Shown here in pieces: positions 16,862-26,777 of a DNA stretch of 64,000 nt; positions within the stretch are counted from its first letter, which is position 1; every line of letters starts with the position of its first letter. The notes beneath the pieces are model-generated. The model ran no database searches and was not told the DNA's origin. It saw only the letters and a list, made by a program, of their open reading frames with translations. Origin of the DNA: JACMLD01 sp039919885 (GTDB taxonomy: Bacteria; Bacteroidota; Bacteroidia; Chitinophagales; Chitinophagaceae). Location: positions 1-64,000 of the forward strand of contig JBDSEV010000068.1 of assembly GCA_039919885.1 (NCBI GenBank), given 5' to 3'. Made by a program: the position numbers and the translations under genes.

Positions 16862-19273
16862 ATGATAGCAAATTACTTTAAAATTGCCTGGCGCAATTTG
16901 CTTAAAAACAAAGCCTTCTCGCTCATTAACATACTGGGTTTGTCCATTGGCATAGCTGTCTGCTTTATTATTATGCTGTATGTACAGGATGAATTGAGTT
17001 ACGATCGGTTCAATAAAAATGCAGATAGGATCGTCCGGATTTATTTTAAAGCCAGCATCAATGGTGGCAAAATAAGCGAGCCCGGTGTAATGCCGCCCGT
17101 TGCAAAAGCCCTTAAAAATGATTATCCCGAAGTAGAAGCTGCCACCAGGCTAAAAATGGACGGGCGTCCCAAAATAGAATACCAACACAAAGTTTTTAAA
17201 GAGGCAGAAGCCGCATTTGTAGATCCTAATTTTTTCAGTGTCTTCAGCTTCCCGTTTATAAAAGGCGATCCCGCAACAGCGCTGTTGCAACCCAATACCA
17301 TTGTTATAACGGACGAGATGGCCAACCGTTTTTTTGGTAATGAAGAGCCCATCGGAAAAACGCTTACCTATAATAATGGAGGACAGTTTAAAGTAACCGG
17401 TGTAATAGAAAAGATGCCGGCGAACGCGCATTTCCATTTCGATTTACTGGGTTCGTTGGAAACCATCAATTTTGCCAAATCCGAAACCTGGATGGAAGGC
17501 ACGCTGTTTACGTATGCAGTCTTGAAAAAAGGGGCTGATTATAAAAAACTGGAAGCCAAACTGCCGGGCATGGTGGAAAAATATATGGGTCCGCAGATAG
17601 CGCAGTCGATGGGGATGAGCCTTTCACAATTCCGTACCAAGGGCAATGAACTAGGTTTTGGGTTACAGCCGTTGACTTCTATACACCTGCATTCACTAAC
17701 GAGTTCGGAAATAGAGCCCGGTGGCAATATCAAATATATATACATCTTTGGCGCCATTGCTATCTTCATGCTGCTGATAGCGAGTATTAATTTTATCAAC
17801 CTGTCTACCGCAAGCGCTTCCAAAAGGGCAAAAGAAGTTGGCGTCCGCAAAGTAATGGGCTCTGGTAAATGGGATCTTATCAAACAATTTCTATTTGAAT
17901 CTGTCCTGGTAACTTGTATCGCGTTGTTCATCGCCGCGATAATGGTGCAATTGGCATTGCCTGTCTTTGACGACCTTTCCGGAAAGCATTTACAATTTGG
18001 TTTTGATATCAGGCCCATTGCTGCACTTGTGGCGCTTGGCCTCACCGTAGGACTACTGGCAGGCATTTACCCTGCCTTCTTTCTTTCCTCTTTTAAACCA
18101 ATTGCCACATTAAAGGGAAGGCTGAGCGCCAGCACGAAAACATTGGGGCTCAGAAGCAGCCTGGTTGTTTTTCAGTTCTTCATCTCCGTTAGCTTAATTA
18201 CCGGAACAATCATTGTTTACCAGCAAATGAAATATATCCAAAATATAAAATTGGGGTATAATAAAGAACAATTGCTGGTCATATCAAACTCCTGGGCACT
18301 GGGCAAAAATGAAAAAACATTCAAAGACCAGCTATTGAAAGATACGAGGGTAGAAAATGTAACGGTATCTGGTTATAAACCGGCAGGACCCACCAATAAC
18401 AACAATGCCTTGTCTTACCCCGACGGAAAAAGCAACCAGGCCATGACATCCCTGGAGTATAAAATAGACGAACAATACATTCCAACCCTTGGCATACAGA
18501 TGGCCGCAGGAAGGAATTTTTCACCTGCTTACGGAACCGACTCTTCTGCCATGATCATCAATGAAGCAGCGGCAAAAGCATATGGCTTTGGCAATGATGC
18601 CGTTGGAAAAACAATTGTACGGCAGAATAGTGATCGCGGAAGAGATTACCGGTATACAATCATCGGTATTGTAAAAGATTTTCATTTTAAATCGTTGCAT
18701 GAAGCCATTACGCCATTGCTGATGGTACTGCAACCCGAATCCGGCATCATTGTTAAAGTGAGAACAAAAGATGTGGCAGGTTTGCTAAGCACCATGAAAC
18801 AACAATGGGCTTCATACAATGTAGAAGAACCTTTCGGCTATGCCTTTATGGATGAATTGTACAACAAAACCTACGCTGCAGAGCAGCGCACAGGTACGAT
18901 ACTCAACATCTTTGCCGTGTTAACCATTTTTGTTGCCTGCATGGGTTTGTTTGGCCTGGCTACGTATACCGCAGAACAACGTTCTAAAGAAATTGGCATC
19001 CGTAAAGTATTGGGCGCCAGCGTAACACAAGTAACCAGCATGCTGTCCAAAGAATTTTTAAAACTGGTATTTATCGGCTGCCTGATTGCATTTCCATTGT
19101 CGTGGTGGGCCATGCACAAATGGCTGCAGGATTTTGCTTACCGCGTAGACATCAGCTGGTGGGTATTTGTACTGGCCGCCGGGGTGGCGATGGCGGTTGC
19201 ATTATTAACTGTAAGCTTTAAAGCCATCAAAGCGGCGCTGGCAAACCCGGTGAGGGCACTAAGAAGCGAGTAA
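16862..19273 (+). CDS. P6: MacB/FtsX-family ABC permease (double FtsX)
   Basis: 803 residues, start MIANYFKIAWRNLLKNK. Coupling motifs are EVGVRKVMGS (325-334) and EIGIRKVLGA (710-719). Helix 2 reads LLIASINFINLSTASASKRAKE, with Ser in place of the conserved Cys. The second periplasmic domain carries GIVKDFHFKSLHE, the most typical version of this segment. C-terminus ANPVRALRSE. P6 is the first gene after promoter unit B, and the genes up to P12 follow in the same direction. Gaps to P7, P8 and P9 are only 87, 61 and 73 bp, so P6-P9 at least are likely one transcript. Confidence 0.92.
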   Translation: MIANYFKIAWRNLLKNKAFSLINILGLSIGIAVCFIIMLYVQDELSYDRFNKNADRIVRIYFKASINGGKISEPGVMPPVAKALKNDYPEVEAATRLKMDGRPKIEYQHKVFKEAEAAFVDPNFFSVFSFPFIKGDPATALLQPNTIVITDEMANRFFGNEEPIGKTLTYNNGGQFKVTGVIEKMPANAHFHFDLLGSLETINFAKSETWMEGTLFTYAVLKKGADYKKLEAKLPGMVEKYMGPQIAQSMGMSLSQFRTKGNELGFGLQPLTSIHLHSLTSSEIEPGGNIKYIYIFGAIAIFMLLIASINFINLSTASASKRAKEVGVRKVMGSGKWDLIKQFLFESVLVTCIALFIAAIMVQLALPVFDDLSGKHLQFGFDIRPIAALVALGLTVGLLAGIYPAFFLSSFKPIATLKGRLSASTKTLGLRSSLVVFQFFISVSLITGTIIVYQQMKYIQNIKLGYNKEQLLVISNSWALGKNEKTFKDQLLKDTRVENVTVSGYKPAGPTNNNNALSYPDGKSNQAMTSLEYKIDEQYIPTLGIQMAAGRNFSPAYGTDSSAMIINEAAAKAYGFGNDAVGKTIVRQNSDRGRDYRYTIIGIVKDFHFKSLHEAITPLLMVLQPESGIIVKVRTKDVAGLLSTMKQQWASYNVEEPFGYAFMDELYNKTYAAEQRTGTILNIFAVLTIFVACMGLFGLATYTAEQRSKEIGIRKVLGASVTQVTSMLSKEFLKLVFIGCLIAFPLSWWAMHKWLQDFAYRVDISWWVFVLAAGVAMAVALLTVSFKAIKAALANPVRALRSE

Positions 19274-19360
19274 GAAAAGCCCGTAGCTATCTGCTATAAA
19301 CGACCTAAAATAAATAATGGCCCTCTAAAAAATGAATGCTGAAAACTTAATAGCTGCTTT

Positions 19361-21763
19361 ATGCTAACAAATTATATTAAAACCGCCTGGAGAAGTATTT
19401 GGAAAAACAGGACCGCCAGCTTTATAAACGTTGCTGGCTTATCTGTTGGCATGACGGCTGCGGTGCTGATACTATTGTGGGTGCAGAATGAAACAAGCTT
19501 TGATAACTACAAAGACAAAAAAGACATCTACCGCCTTACTACCCGCATACCCGGGTGGGTGTGGGAATCAACGCCTTTGTTACTGGCAGACGCCATCAAA
19601 AAAGAGGTACCTGAAATTGAAAAAACCGCCAGGTTGTATACCAGCAATTGGCCGGTCTTCAATGTAAACGGTAACTTATTCTATGCAAAGGACTGCGCCT
19701 ACGTAGACGAAGCTTGGTTTAATCTCTTTCACTACAATTTTATTGAAGGCAATGCTGCTTCATTCAATGAACATCCGTTCAGCATTATACTAACGCAGTC
19801 GGAAGCCAGGAAGTATTTTCCAAAAAATGATCAGCAACCACAGGATGCCGGCCAGCGCAACCAGCATGTAGTTGGGCAAATAATCCATATAGACACATTG
19901 GACTACCAGGTGCGCGGCGTTGTGGCAGATGCGGCAGTCAATTCCAGTTTTCAGTATAAGTCATTTATACCAATCGCAGCATTGCTTACCAATAAGCAAA
20001 TCAAAGAAAATGATGAGCAATGGAACAATGCCAACTACATTACATTTATCAAAACCACCGCTGGCAGTAATCCCGCTGTGGTCGCTAAAAAAATAACAGC
20101 TGTTGTAAGAAGTAAAAGCAATGAAGATGGAGCCACCATTGGACTTACCGCTTTGGCGGATATGCATTTTGAAACCGAAATTGAGAATTCATCCTTTATT
20201 CATGGCAATCGCAATACCGTTCTTATCTTCTCTTTCCTGGCATTTTTATTATTGCTGATTGCCTGCATCAATTACGTAAATCTTACCACGGCAAAAGCGA
20301 GCCTGCGGGCAAAAGACGTCAGCATCCGCAAAATTACCGGGGCCAGCCGCTCCAATTTATTTTTCCAGTTTGTAACAGAATCTGTGCTGATTAGCTTGCT
20401 TGCGTTAATTGCGACGCTGGTTTTAATACGCATTTGTTTACCTGCGTTCAATCAACTAACGGGAAAAACCTTTGAGCTGCCGCTTACCGCTGTTGGCTTA
20501 TGGAAAGTGCTGGGTATTACCTTAGTCACTTCACTCCTGCTGAATAGCATTTATCCGTCGTTACTACTGTCTTCGTTTAAACCACTCCATGTATTTCGGG
20601 GCAACTCCATGCTGAAAGTAAAAGACAGCGCTTTCAGAAAAGGATTGGTGGTGATGCAGTTTACGATTTCAGTAATGCTGATCGCAGGTACGCTGATCAT
20701 ATACAAGCAAATGAATTTCGTACAAAAAGATGATCCGGGCTATAACCGGTCGCAGGTATTGTCTTTTGTAATGCCACCAACGGGCAACCGGTCGAACACG
20801 CAACTATTAATGCAAGCCATTAAGCGTGACCTACTCGCGCAACATACCATTGAAAGCGTTTCCACCTCCAATCAACCCATTGTAAATATTGGAAGTACCT
20901 GCAGTGAATGCGCAGACTGGCCAGGGCATGACACCAGTTACAAACCAAGGATTGCGCAATTGTCGGCCGACGCAGATTTTCAAAAAACCATGCAGCTGCA
21001 ATTAAAAGAGGGGCACTGGTTCACGGACGACAACGGAGGCGATAAAAAGAATTTTATACTCAATGAAACGGCGGTAAGAAATTTCAACCTGCCATCACCG
21101 TCAGTGGGCCTGTCATTTATTTTTAAAGGCGATACTGGTCATATCATCGGCGTAGTAAAAGATTTTTCGTATAAAAGCATGCATGAGAAAATAGGCCCGC
21201 TGGTTGCATTCAATAACCCGGTATGGCGTAATCATTTTGTGGTAAGAACGGCTGGTAAAAATGCATCATTGTCAATTAGCAGCATTGAAAAAGTATGGAG
21301 AAAATACATACCGCAAAGCCCGCTTGAATACACTTTCCTGGATGATACCTTTAATAACCTGTACAAACAGGACCAGCTGGCATCTCTGCTGATACTGGTA
21401 TTTTCCATCATAGCCATTGCTATTTCTGTTGCTGGTTTATTTAGCCTGGCGGCTTTTGCAGCCGAACAGCGCACTAAAGAGATTGGCATCCGAAAAGTAT
21501 TGGGCGCAACGGTTGCAGGCATCACCGCACTCCTATCGAAAGATTTTATAAAACTTGTTTGCATCGCCATATTAATTGCCACACCGGTAAGCTGGTGGGC
21601 CATGACGAAATGGTTGCAGGATTTTGCCTACCGCATTACCATTAGCTGGTGGATGTTTGCCGCGGCAGGTTTGCTGGCAATCATCATTGCTTTGCTAACC
21701 ATCAGTTTCCAGGCCATTAAAGCGGCATTGACGAACCCGGTGAAGAGTCTTAGAAGCGAATAA
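19361..21763 (+). CDS. P7: MacB/FtsX-family permease with an altered first coupling motif
   Basis: 800 residues, start MLTNYIKTAWRSIWKNR. The first coupling motif is DVSIRKITGA (319-328): Asp replaces the near-invariant Glu, Ser replaces Gly and Thr replaces Leu, so this half may contact the ATPase differently or weakly. The second motif is standard (EIGIRKVLGA, 707-716). The first periplasmic domain has a polar insertion at about 156-171 (DQQPQDAGQRNQH) not seen in neighbours. The second domain holds a Cys pair (TCSECADW) that could form a disulfide. An ATG with the shared leader TTAATAGCTGCTTT directly before it marks the start. The gene lies 87 bp after P6 and 61 bp before P8. Confidence 0.91.
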   Translation: MLTNYIKTAWRSIWKNRTASFINVAGLSVGMTAAVLILLWVQNETSFDNYKDKKDIYRLTTRIPGWVWESTPLLLADAIKKEVPEIEKTARLYTSNWPVFNVNGNLFYAKDCAYVDEAWFNLFHYNFIEGNAASFNEHPFSIILTQSEARKYFPKNDQQPQDAGQRNQHVVGQIIHIDTLDYQVRGVVADAAVNSSFQYKSFIPIAALLTNKQIKENDEQWNNANYITFIKTTAGSNPAVVAKKITAVVRSKSNEDGATIGLTALADMHFETEIENSSFIHGNRNTVLIFSFLAFLLLLIACINYVNLTTAKASLRAKDVSIRKITGASRSNLFFQFVTESVLISLLALIATLVLIRICLPAFNQLTGKTFELPLTAVGLWKVLGITLVTSLLLNSIYPSLLLSSFKPLHVFRGNSMLKVKDSAFRKGLVVMQFTISVMLIAGTLIIYKQMNFVQKDDPGYNRSQVLSFVMPPTGNRSNTQLLMQAIKRDLLAQHTIESVSTSNQPIVNIGSTCSECADWPGHDTSYKPRIAQLSADADFQKTMQLQLKEGHWFTDDNGGDKKNFILNETAVRNFNLPSPSVGLSFIFKGDTGHIIGVVKDFSYKSMHEKIGPLVAFNNPVWRNHFVVRTAGKNASLSISSIEKVWRKYIPQSPLEYTFLDDTFNNLYKQDQLASLLILVFSIIAIAISVAGLFSLAAFAAEQRTKEIGIRKVLGATVAGITALLSKDFIKLVCIAILIATPVSWWAMTKWLQDFAYRITISWWMFAAAGLLAIIIALLTISFQAIKAALTNPVKSLRSE

Positions 21764-21824
21764 GCCAACCGCTATTCGCTTTAGAAACATTTATTAAACA
21801 GCACCTTTTTTAATAGCTGCTTTT

Positions 21825-24191
21825 ATGATAAAAAATTATTTTAAAATTGCCTGGCGAAACCTGCAGAAAAATAAAACCTTTTCTGCTATTAATATTACTG
21901 GTCTCGGGCTGGGCCTCGCCTGTAGCATTTTTATTTTTCTTTGGGTGAAGGATGAATACAGCGTGGATGCATTTCACAAAAACGGCTCCCGCATTTATAC
22001 GGTGGTTAGCCGCGAGTATGCGGATAATAAAGTAACCGGCAGTTATGACACGCCGGGTATGCTGGGAGAAGAGCTAAAAAGAGTAATGCCTGAAGTTGAA
22101 CTGGCTTGCAACTACGCCTACAACAGTTATTACACTTTTTCTGCACACGAAAAGAAAATGAAGATGAACGGTAATTTTGCCGGGCAGGACTTCTTCAACA
22201 TTTTCTCTTACCCCTTGCTGGAAGGTACAGTAGCGGGCTCTTTGAAGCAGTTGGAAAGCATTGCCATTTCCAGGACAATGGCAAACAATTTCTTTGGAAG
22301 TCCTGCTGCGGCCATCAACCAAACACTGCGTTTTGAAAACTACCGGGATTTGAAAGTTACCGCCGTGTTTGAGAATCTGCCCGCCAATGTTTCAGAACGG
22401 TTTGACTATTTGCTGAGTTGGGCTTTATTTACGGAACGCGAGGACTGGGTGAAAGACTGGCACAACAGTGGCCCCACCACCGTTCTACAATTAAGGGCCG
22501 ATGCCAATCAAGCAACAGTAAATGCCAAACTCCAGCATTTTATAAAAAAATACGATAAAGGTTATACCGATTTGGACAGGCTTGAGCTGGGACTGCAACG
22601 CTATGATGAAAAATACCTGCATTCAAATTTTAAGAACGGCTTTGTGTCCGGCGGGCGAATTGAATATGTAAAATTATTCAGCGTTGTTGCTATTTTTATT
22701 CTATTGATCGCCTGTATCAATTTTATGAACCTTAGTACGGCCCGTTCGCTAAAGCGTTCAAAAGAAATTGGTGTACGCAAAGTAATTGGCGCGCTACGGT
22801 CATCGCTAATTTTACAATTTTTAGGGGAGGCTCTACTATTTACAGCACTTGCGGTAGTTTGTTCATTGATGATCGTAGCATTGCTGTTGCCTGCGTTTAA
22901 TAACCTTAGCGGTAAAAACATTGCCTATCCGGGTAACGACTATCGTTTTTGGCTTTCGATGGGCGCATTAACCATTGTCACGGGCTGTTTCGCCGGCAGT
23001 TATCCGGCATTACTGCTTTCATCATTTAAACCCATTGCCGTTTTAAAAAACAAAATCAGCCTGTCAGTTTCATCCACCTGGTTTCGTAAAGGGCTGGTGG
23101 TATTCCAGTTTACCTTGTCTATCATTTTTATTATTGGAATGATTATTATTTCCCGCCAGGTTGATTACATACAAACAAAAAACCTGGGCTACCAAAGAAA
23201 CAACCTTATCTATTTACCAATAACCGGTGAGCTTGCGCCTCAATTTGATTTGTTTAAAAATGAGGCATTAAAAATTCCCGGGATTACTGGCGTCACAAAA
23301 ATGTCGAACAGGCCTGTCCAGATTGAAAACACTACCGGGGGCGTTCAATGGGATGGCAAGGCGCCAAATTCAAATCCCAATTTTACACAGGTAGCCGCCG
23401 GTTATGATTTTATAAAAACCATGCAGGCCGCAATGGTTGCAGGCCGCGATTTTTCTCCGGACTATGCCGATTCATCCAACTATATTATTAATGAGGCAGC
23501 ACTACTGCGTATTGGCTACAAAGACCCCATTGGCAAAGCGCTTACTTTTTGGGGTACCAGGGGAACGATAATAGGCGTAGTAAAAGATTTTCATTTTAAT
23601 TCGCTGCACGTGCCGATAGCGCCCCTGATAATAAGATTGTCTAAAAAAACAAGCTGGGGCTATGCGCTCATCCGCGTTGCACCTGGCAAAACACCAGCAG
23701 CGTTAGCCGGCTTGGAAAAATTGCACCAGCAATTGAATCCAGATTTCCCTTTTAGTCACCAGTTTGCAGACGAAGAATACGCATTTTTATACCAAAGTGA
23801 GCTGGTGGTGCAAACACTATCCGGTTATTTTGCGTTCCTGGCCATATTGATTTCATGTATGGGCTTGCTCGGTCTTGTGTTGTTTACAGCAGAACAACGT
23901 ACGCGCGAAATTGGAATAAGAAAAGTGCTGGGTGCAAGTGTACTATCCTTATTCCGTTTACTATCAAAAGATTTTTTGCTGCTGGTGCTGGTAGCGTTTG
24001 TGATTGCCACGCCGGTTGCATGGCTGGCCATGAACAGCTGGCTGCAAAATTTTGAATACAAGGTTCCTGTTGGCTGGACGGTATTTGCTATTGCTGGATT
24101 GGCGGCCATGCTGATTGCATTGGCCACCATCAGCTTCCAGGCCGTGAAAGCATCGCTGGCCAACCCGGTGAGGAGCCTGAGAAGTGAGTAA
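21825..24191 (+). CDS. P8: MacB/FtsX-family ABC permease, shortest complete copy
   Basis: 788 residues, start MIKNYFKIAWRNLQKNK. Coupling motifs are EIGVRKVIGA (314-323) and EIGIRKVLGA (695-704). The shorter length comes from the periplasmic domains; the 94-residue C-terminal module is unchanged. The second domain has GVVKDFHFNSLHVP. The helix 1 region (GLGLGLACSIFIFLWVKDE) is typical. The start is preceded by TAATAGCTGCTTTT, almost the same leader as P7. The stretch AGAAACATTTATTAAA upstream also occurs before P9, which points to recent tandem duplication of gene plus leader. Confidence 0.91.
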   Translation: MIKNYFKIAWRNLQKNKTFSAINITGLGLGLACSIFIFLWVKDEYSVDAFHKNGSRIYTVVSREYADNKVTGSYDTPGMLGEELKRVMPEVELACNYAYNSYYTFSAHEKKMKMNGNFAGQDFFNIFSYPLLEGTVAGSLKQLESIAISRTMANNFFGSPAAAINQTLRFENYRDLKVTAVFENLPANVSERFDYLLSWALFTEREDWVKDWHNSGPTTVLQLRADANQATVNAKLQHFIKKYDKGYTDLDRLELGLQRYDEKYLHSNFKNGFVSGGRIEYVKLFSVVAIFILLIACINFMNLSTARSLKRSKEIGVRKVIGALRSSLILQFLGEALLFTALAVVCSLMIVALLLPAFNNLSGKNIAYPGNDYRFWLSMGALTIVTGCFAGSYPALLLSSFKPIAVLKNKISLSVSSTWFRKGLVVFQFTLSIIFIIGMIIISRQVDYIQTKNLGYQRNNLIYLPITGELAPQFDLFKNEALKIPGITGVTKMSNRPVQIENTTGGVQWDGKAPNSNPNFTQVAAGYDFIKTMQAAMVAGRDFSPDYADSSNYIINEAALLRIGYKDPIGKALTFWGTRGTIIGVVKDFHFNSLHVPIAPLIIRLSKKTSWGYALIRVAPGKTPAALAGLEKLHQQLNPDFPFSHQFADEEYAFLYQSELVVQTLSGYFAFLAILISCMGLLGLVLFTAEQRTREIGIRKVLGASVLSLFRLLSKDFLLLVLVAFVIATPVAWLAMNSWLQNFEYKVPVGWTVFAIAGLAAMLIALATISFQAVKASLANPVRSLRSE

Positions 24192-24264
24192 CCCATTCGC
24201 TATTGGTATAGAAACATTTATTAAAGAAAGCCCTGGCCAGTAGCCAATGGTTAAAAGCTGGTTT

Positions 24265-26646
24265 ATGATCAAAAACTATCTTCTCCTTGCCTTCAAAAAT
24301 TTCAGGAAGCAAAAAATGTTTTCCCTGATAAACATCCTGGGGCTAACTGTAGGCATTACCTGCTGCCTGATGATCTTCCTGTTTATATTGAATGAAGTCA
24401 GTTATGACAAATTTCATAAAAATGGAAAAGACATCTACCGCGTTATGCGCGTTGGAAACCTCAATGGTGTAAAAAGGGAAATACCGTATTTGTCTGCCCC
24501 CTACTCTACGGCGCTCCAAAATGATTATCCGGATGCTATCCAAAGCACGGTACGGGTGAGCCCCGACAATGACCTAATCAGTTATAAAAACATTGGTTTC
24601 AATGAAAAGAATATTTTCTTAACAGACAGCAATTTCTTCCAGTTTTTTAGTTTTCCATTGCTAAAAGGCAATCCGGCAACGGTATTAAAGGAGCCTACCA
24701 GCATTGTCCTGACAGAATCTGCCGCAAAAAAATATTTCAGCAATGAAGACCCGATTGGCAAAGTGCTGGAAATGAACAAAAAAATACAACTTAAAGTAAC
24801 GGGTATTGCGAAAGACGTACCCGCCAATTCACATATCACATTCGATATGATTGTGCCGATTTCAAATTGGAGAAACGACCAATGGTTTAAACAGTGGCCC
24901 AATAACGGCATGTATGTTTATGTGCAATTGAAACCGTCAGTTGACGCCGCAACCTTGCGAAAACAGTTTCCCTCGTTCATGGATAAATACATGGGCAAAT
25001 ACTATGCAGAAAGCGGCTTCCACATGGGGCTTACCATTAATCCCCTCCGGAGTATTTATTTTGAAGGCGAATCACCCGTTGATGCTGGCGTAAAACATGG
25101 CAGCAAAAAAATGGTGTACATTTTTATGTCCATCGCTATTTTAATTTTGGTGATAGCCTGTATCAATTTTATGAACCTGGCTACCGCAAGGGCAACGGAA
25201 CGTTCCAAAGAGGTGGGACTTAGAAAAGTAATGGGTGCACTCCGGAAACAATTGATAGGACAATTTATCCTGGAATCCCTGCTATTTTCATCAATGGCCG
25301 CTATTCTGGCCCTTCTTCTACTAAAGCTTACCATGCCGGCATACACGGGTTTACTGGGTTACGAACTACCGCAACTATGGGGCAATCCAATGATGTATGC
25401 TTTCCTGCTGGGCGTAGTCATTGTTGTTGGCTTGCTGGCAGGAAGTTATCCTGCATTGCTGCTGTCATCCTTCTCACCGATTGAATCGCTGAAAGGAAAA
25501 CTGCGCCTCGGAAAAAATGGCGCCATTTTCAGGAAAGTACTGGTTGTTTTCCAGTTTGGCATATCTGTATTGCTTATCATCTGCATCACGATTATTATGA
25601 GCCAGATGCACTATATAAAAAATACGGATCTTGGATTTAACAAAGAACAAACGCTGATTCTGCCACTTGACAATGGCGAAATATGGAATAAAAAATTTCA
25701 GTTAAAAAATCAATTGCAGCAACATCCTGCGGTAGAAAGCGTATCGCTGATGTCTGGTGAGCCTGGCGGTTTTCACGATGCATACGGTTTTGAAACAGAC
25801 GCAAAACCAGGTGAAAAAATGATGTTCAGTACCGAGTTTTCGGATTTTGAATACGTAAAAACACTGGGACTTAAAATAACTGCCGGCCGCGATTTCTCCG
25901 TACAATTTCCAACCGACTCCACACAGTCAGTGCTGATCAATCACGCCGCTGCCAGTCAAATGGGGTACACGCCGGAAAAAGCGATTGGTCATTGGGTGAA
26001 GAACACCAGCGATAGTGTACGGCATACAATAATAGGTGTAGTTGAAGATTTCCATTTTGCTTCTTTAAAACAAACCATTGCCCCGCTGATAATTTCTACT
26101 GGTAATGATAAACGGCTTGCACTGGTAAAATTAAAAACAATGAACCTTCCGTCAACGCTTGCCGATTTCAAAAAGATATATACGAACGCCGAGTCGTCCT
26201 ACCCATTTGAGTATACTTTTTTAGATGAAAAATTCAACCGGTTGTATAAAGCCGAAATAAGGCAGGAATCCGTCTTAACTGTATTTTCTATTATTGCCAT
26301 CGCCATTGCGTGCCTGGGCCTATTCGGCCTGGCATCTTACACCGCCGTTAAACGAACAAAAGAAATTGGCGTACGAAAAGTCCTGGGCTCATCGGCGCAA
26401 AATATTGTGTTGCTGCTGTCGAAAGATTTACTTAAACCTGTGCTGGTAGGAACCTTAATTGCCGTACCGGTCGGTTACTATGCAATGAGCAGGTGGTTGG
26501 ATAATTTTGCTTACCGGATCAGCATTGAGTGGTGGATGTTTGTCGCCGCAGCCTTAGCTGCCATCGCGATTGCGCTGGCAACGGTAAGTTTGCAGGCAAT
26601 AAAAGCAGCAATGGGAAACCCGGTAAAGGCGTTGCGTAGCGAGTAG
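24265..26646 (+). CDS. P9: MacB/FtsX-family ABC permease (double FtsX)
   Basis: 793 residues from the ATG at 24265. A second ATG six codons upstream (24247) is in frame, but the family N-terminus MIKNYLLLAFKNFRKQK starts at 24265 and the shared leader TTAAAAGCTGGTTT lies just before it. Coupling motifs are EVGLRKVMGA (316-325) and EIGVRKVLGS (700-709). The second periplasmic domain has GVVEDFHFASLKQ, with Glu replacing the usual Lys. The tail is AMGNPVKALRSE. It lies 73 bp after P8, so it is probably co-transcribed; P10 follows after 131 bp. Confidence 0.9.
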   Translation: MIKNYLLLAFKNFRKQKMFSLINILGLTVGITCCLMIFLFILNEVSYDKFHKNGKDIYRVMRVGNLNGVKREIPYLSAPYSTALQNDYPDAIQSTVRVSPDNDLISYKNIGFNEKNIFLTDSNFFQFFSFPLLKGNPATVLKEPTSIVLTESAAKKYFSNEDPIGKVLEMNKKIQLKVTGIAKDVPANSHITFDMIVPISNWRNDQWFKQWPNNGMYVYVQLKPSVDAATLRKQFPSFMDKYMGKYYAESGFHMGLTINPLRSIYFEGESPVDAGVKHGSKKMVYIFMSIAILILVIACINFMNLATARATERSKEVGLRKVMGALRKQLIGQFILESLLFSSMAAILALLLLKLTMPAYTGLLGYELPQLWGNPMMYAFLLGVVIVVGLLAGSYPALLLSSFSPIESLKGKLRLGKNGAIFRKVLVVFQFGISVLLIICITIIMSQMHYIKNTDLGFNKEQTLILPLDNGEIWNKKFQLKNQLQQHPAVESVSLMSGEPGGFHDAYGFETDAKPGEKMMFSTEFSDFEYVKTLGLKITAGRDFSVQFPTDSTQSVLINHAAASQMGYTPEKAIGHWVKNTSDSVRHTIIGVVEDFHFASLKQTIAPLIISTGNDKRLALVKLKTMNLPSTLADFKKIYTNAESSYPFEYTFLDEKFNRLYKAEIRQESVLTVFSIIAIAIACLGLFGLASYTAVKRTKEIGVRKVLGSSAQNIVLLLSKDLLKPVLVGTLIAVPVGYYAMSRWLDNFAYRISIEWWMFVAAALAAIAIALATVSLQAIKAAMGNPVKALRSE

Positions 26647-26777
26647 CGCAGGATTGGAAATGAAGAAAAGAGATACCTGCGGTGAGACGGCATAATAAAG
26701 CCTGAACGCAATTGCCTTGTTTTTTAACGCCATTGAATAAAGATGGCTTCCATTATTACGATTATAAATTTTATACA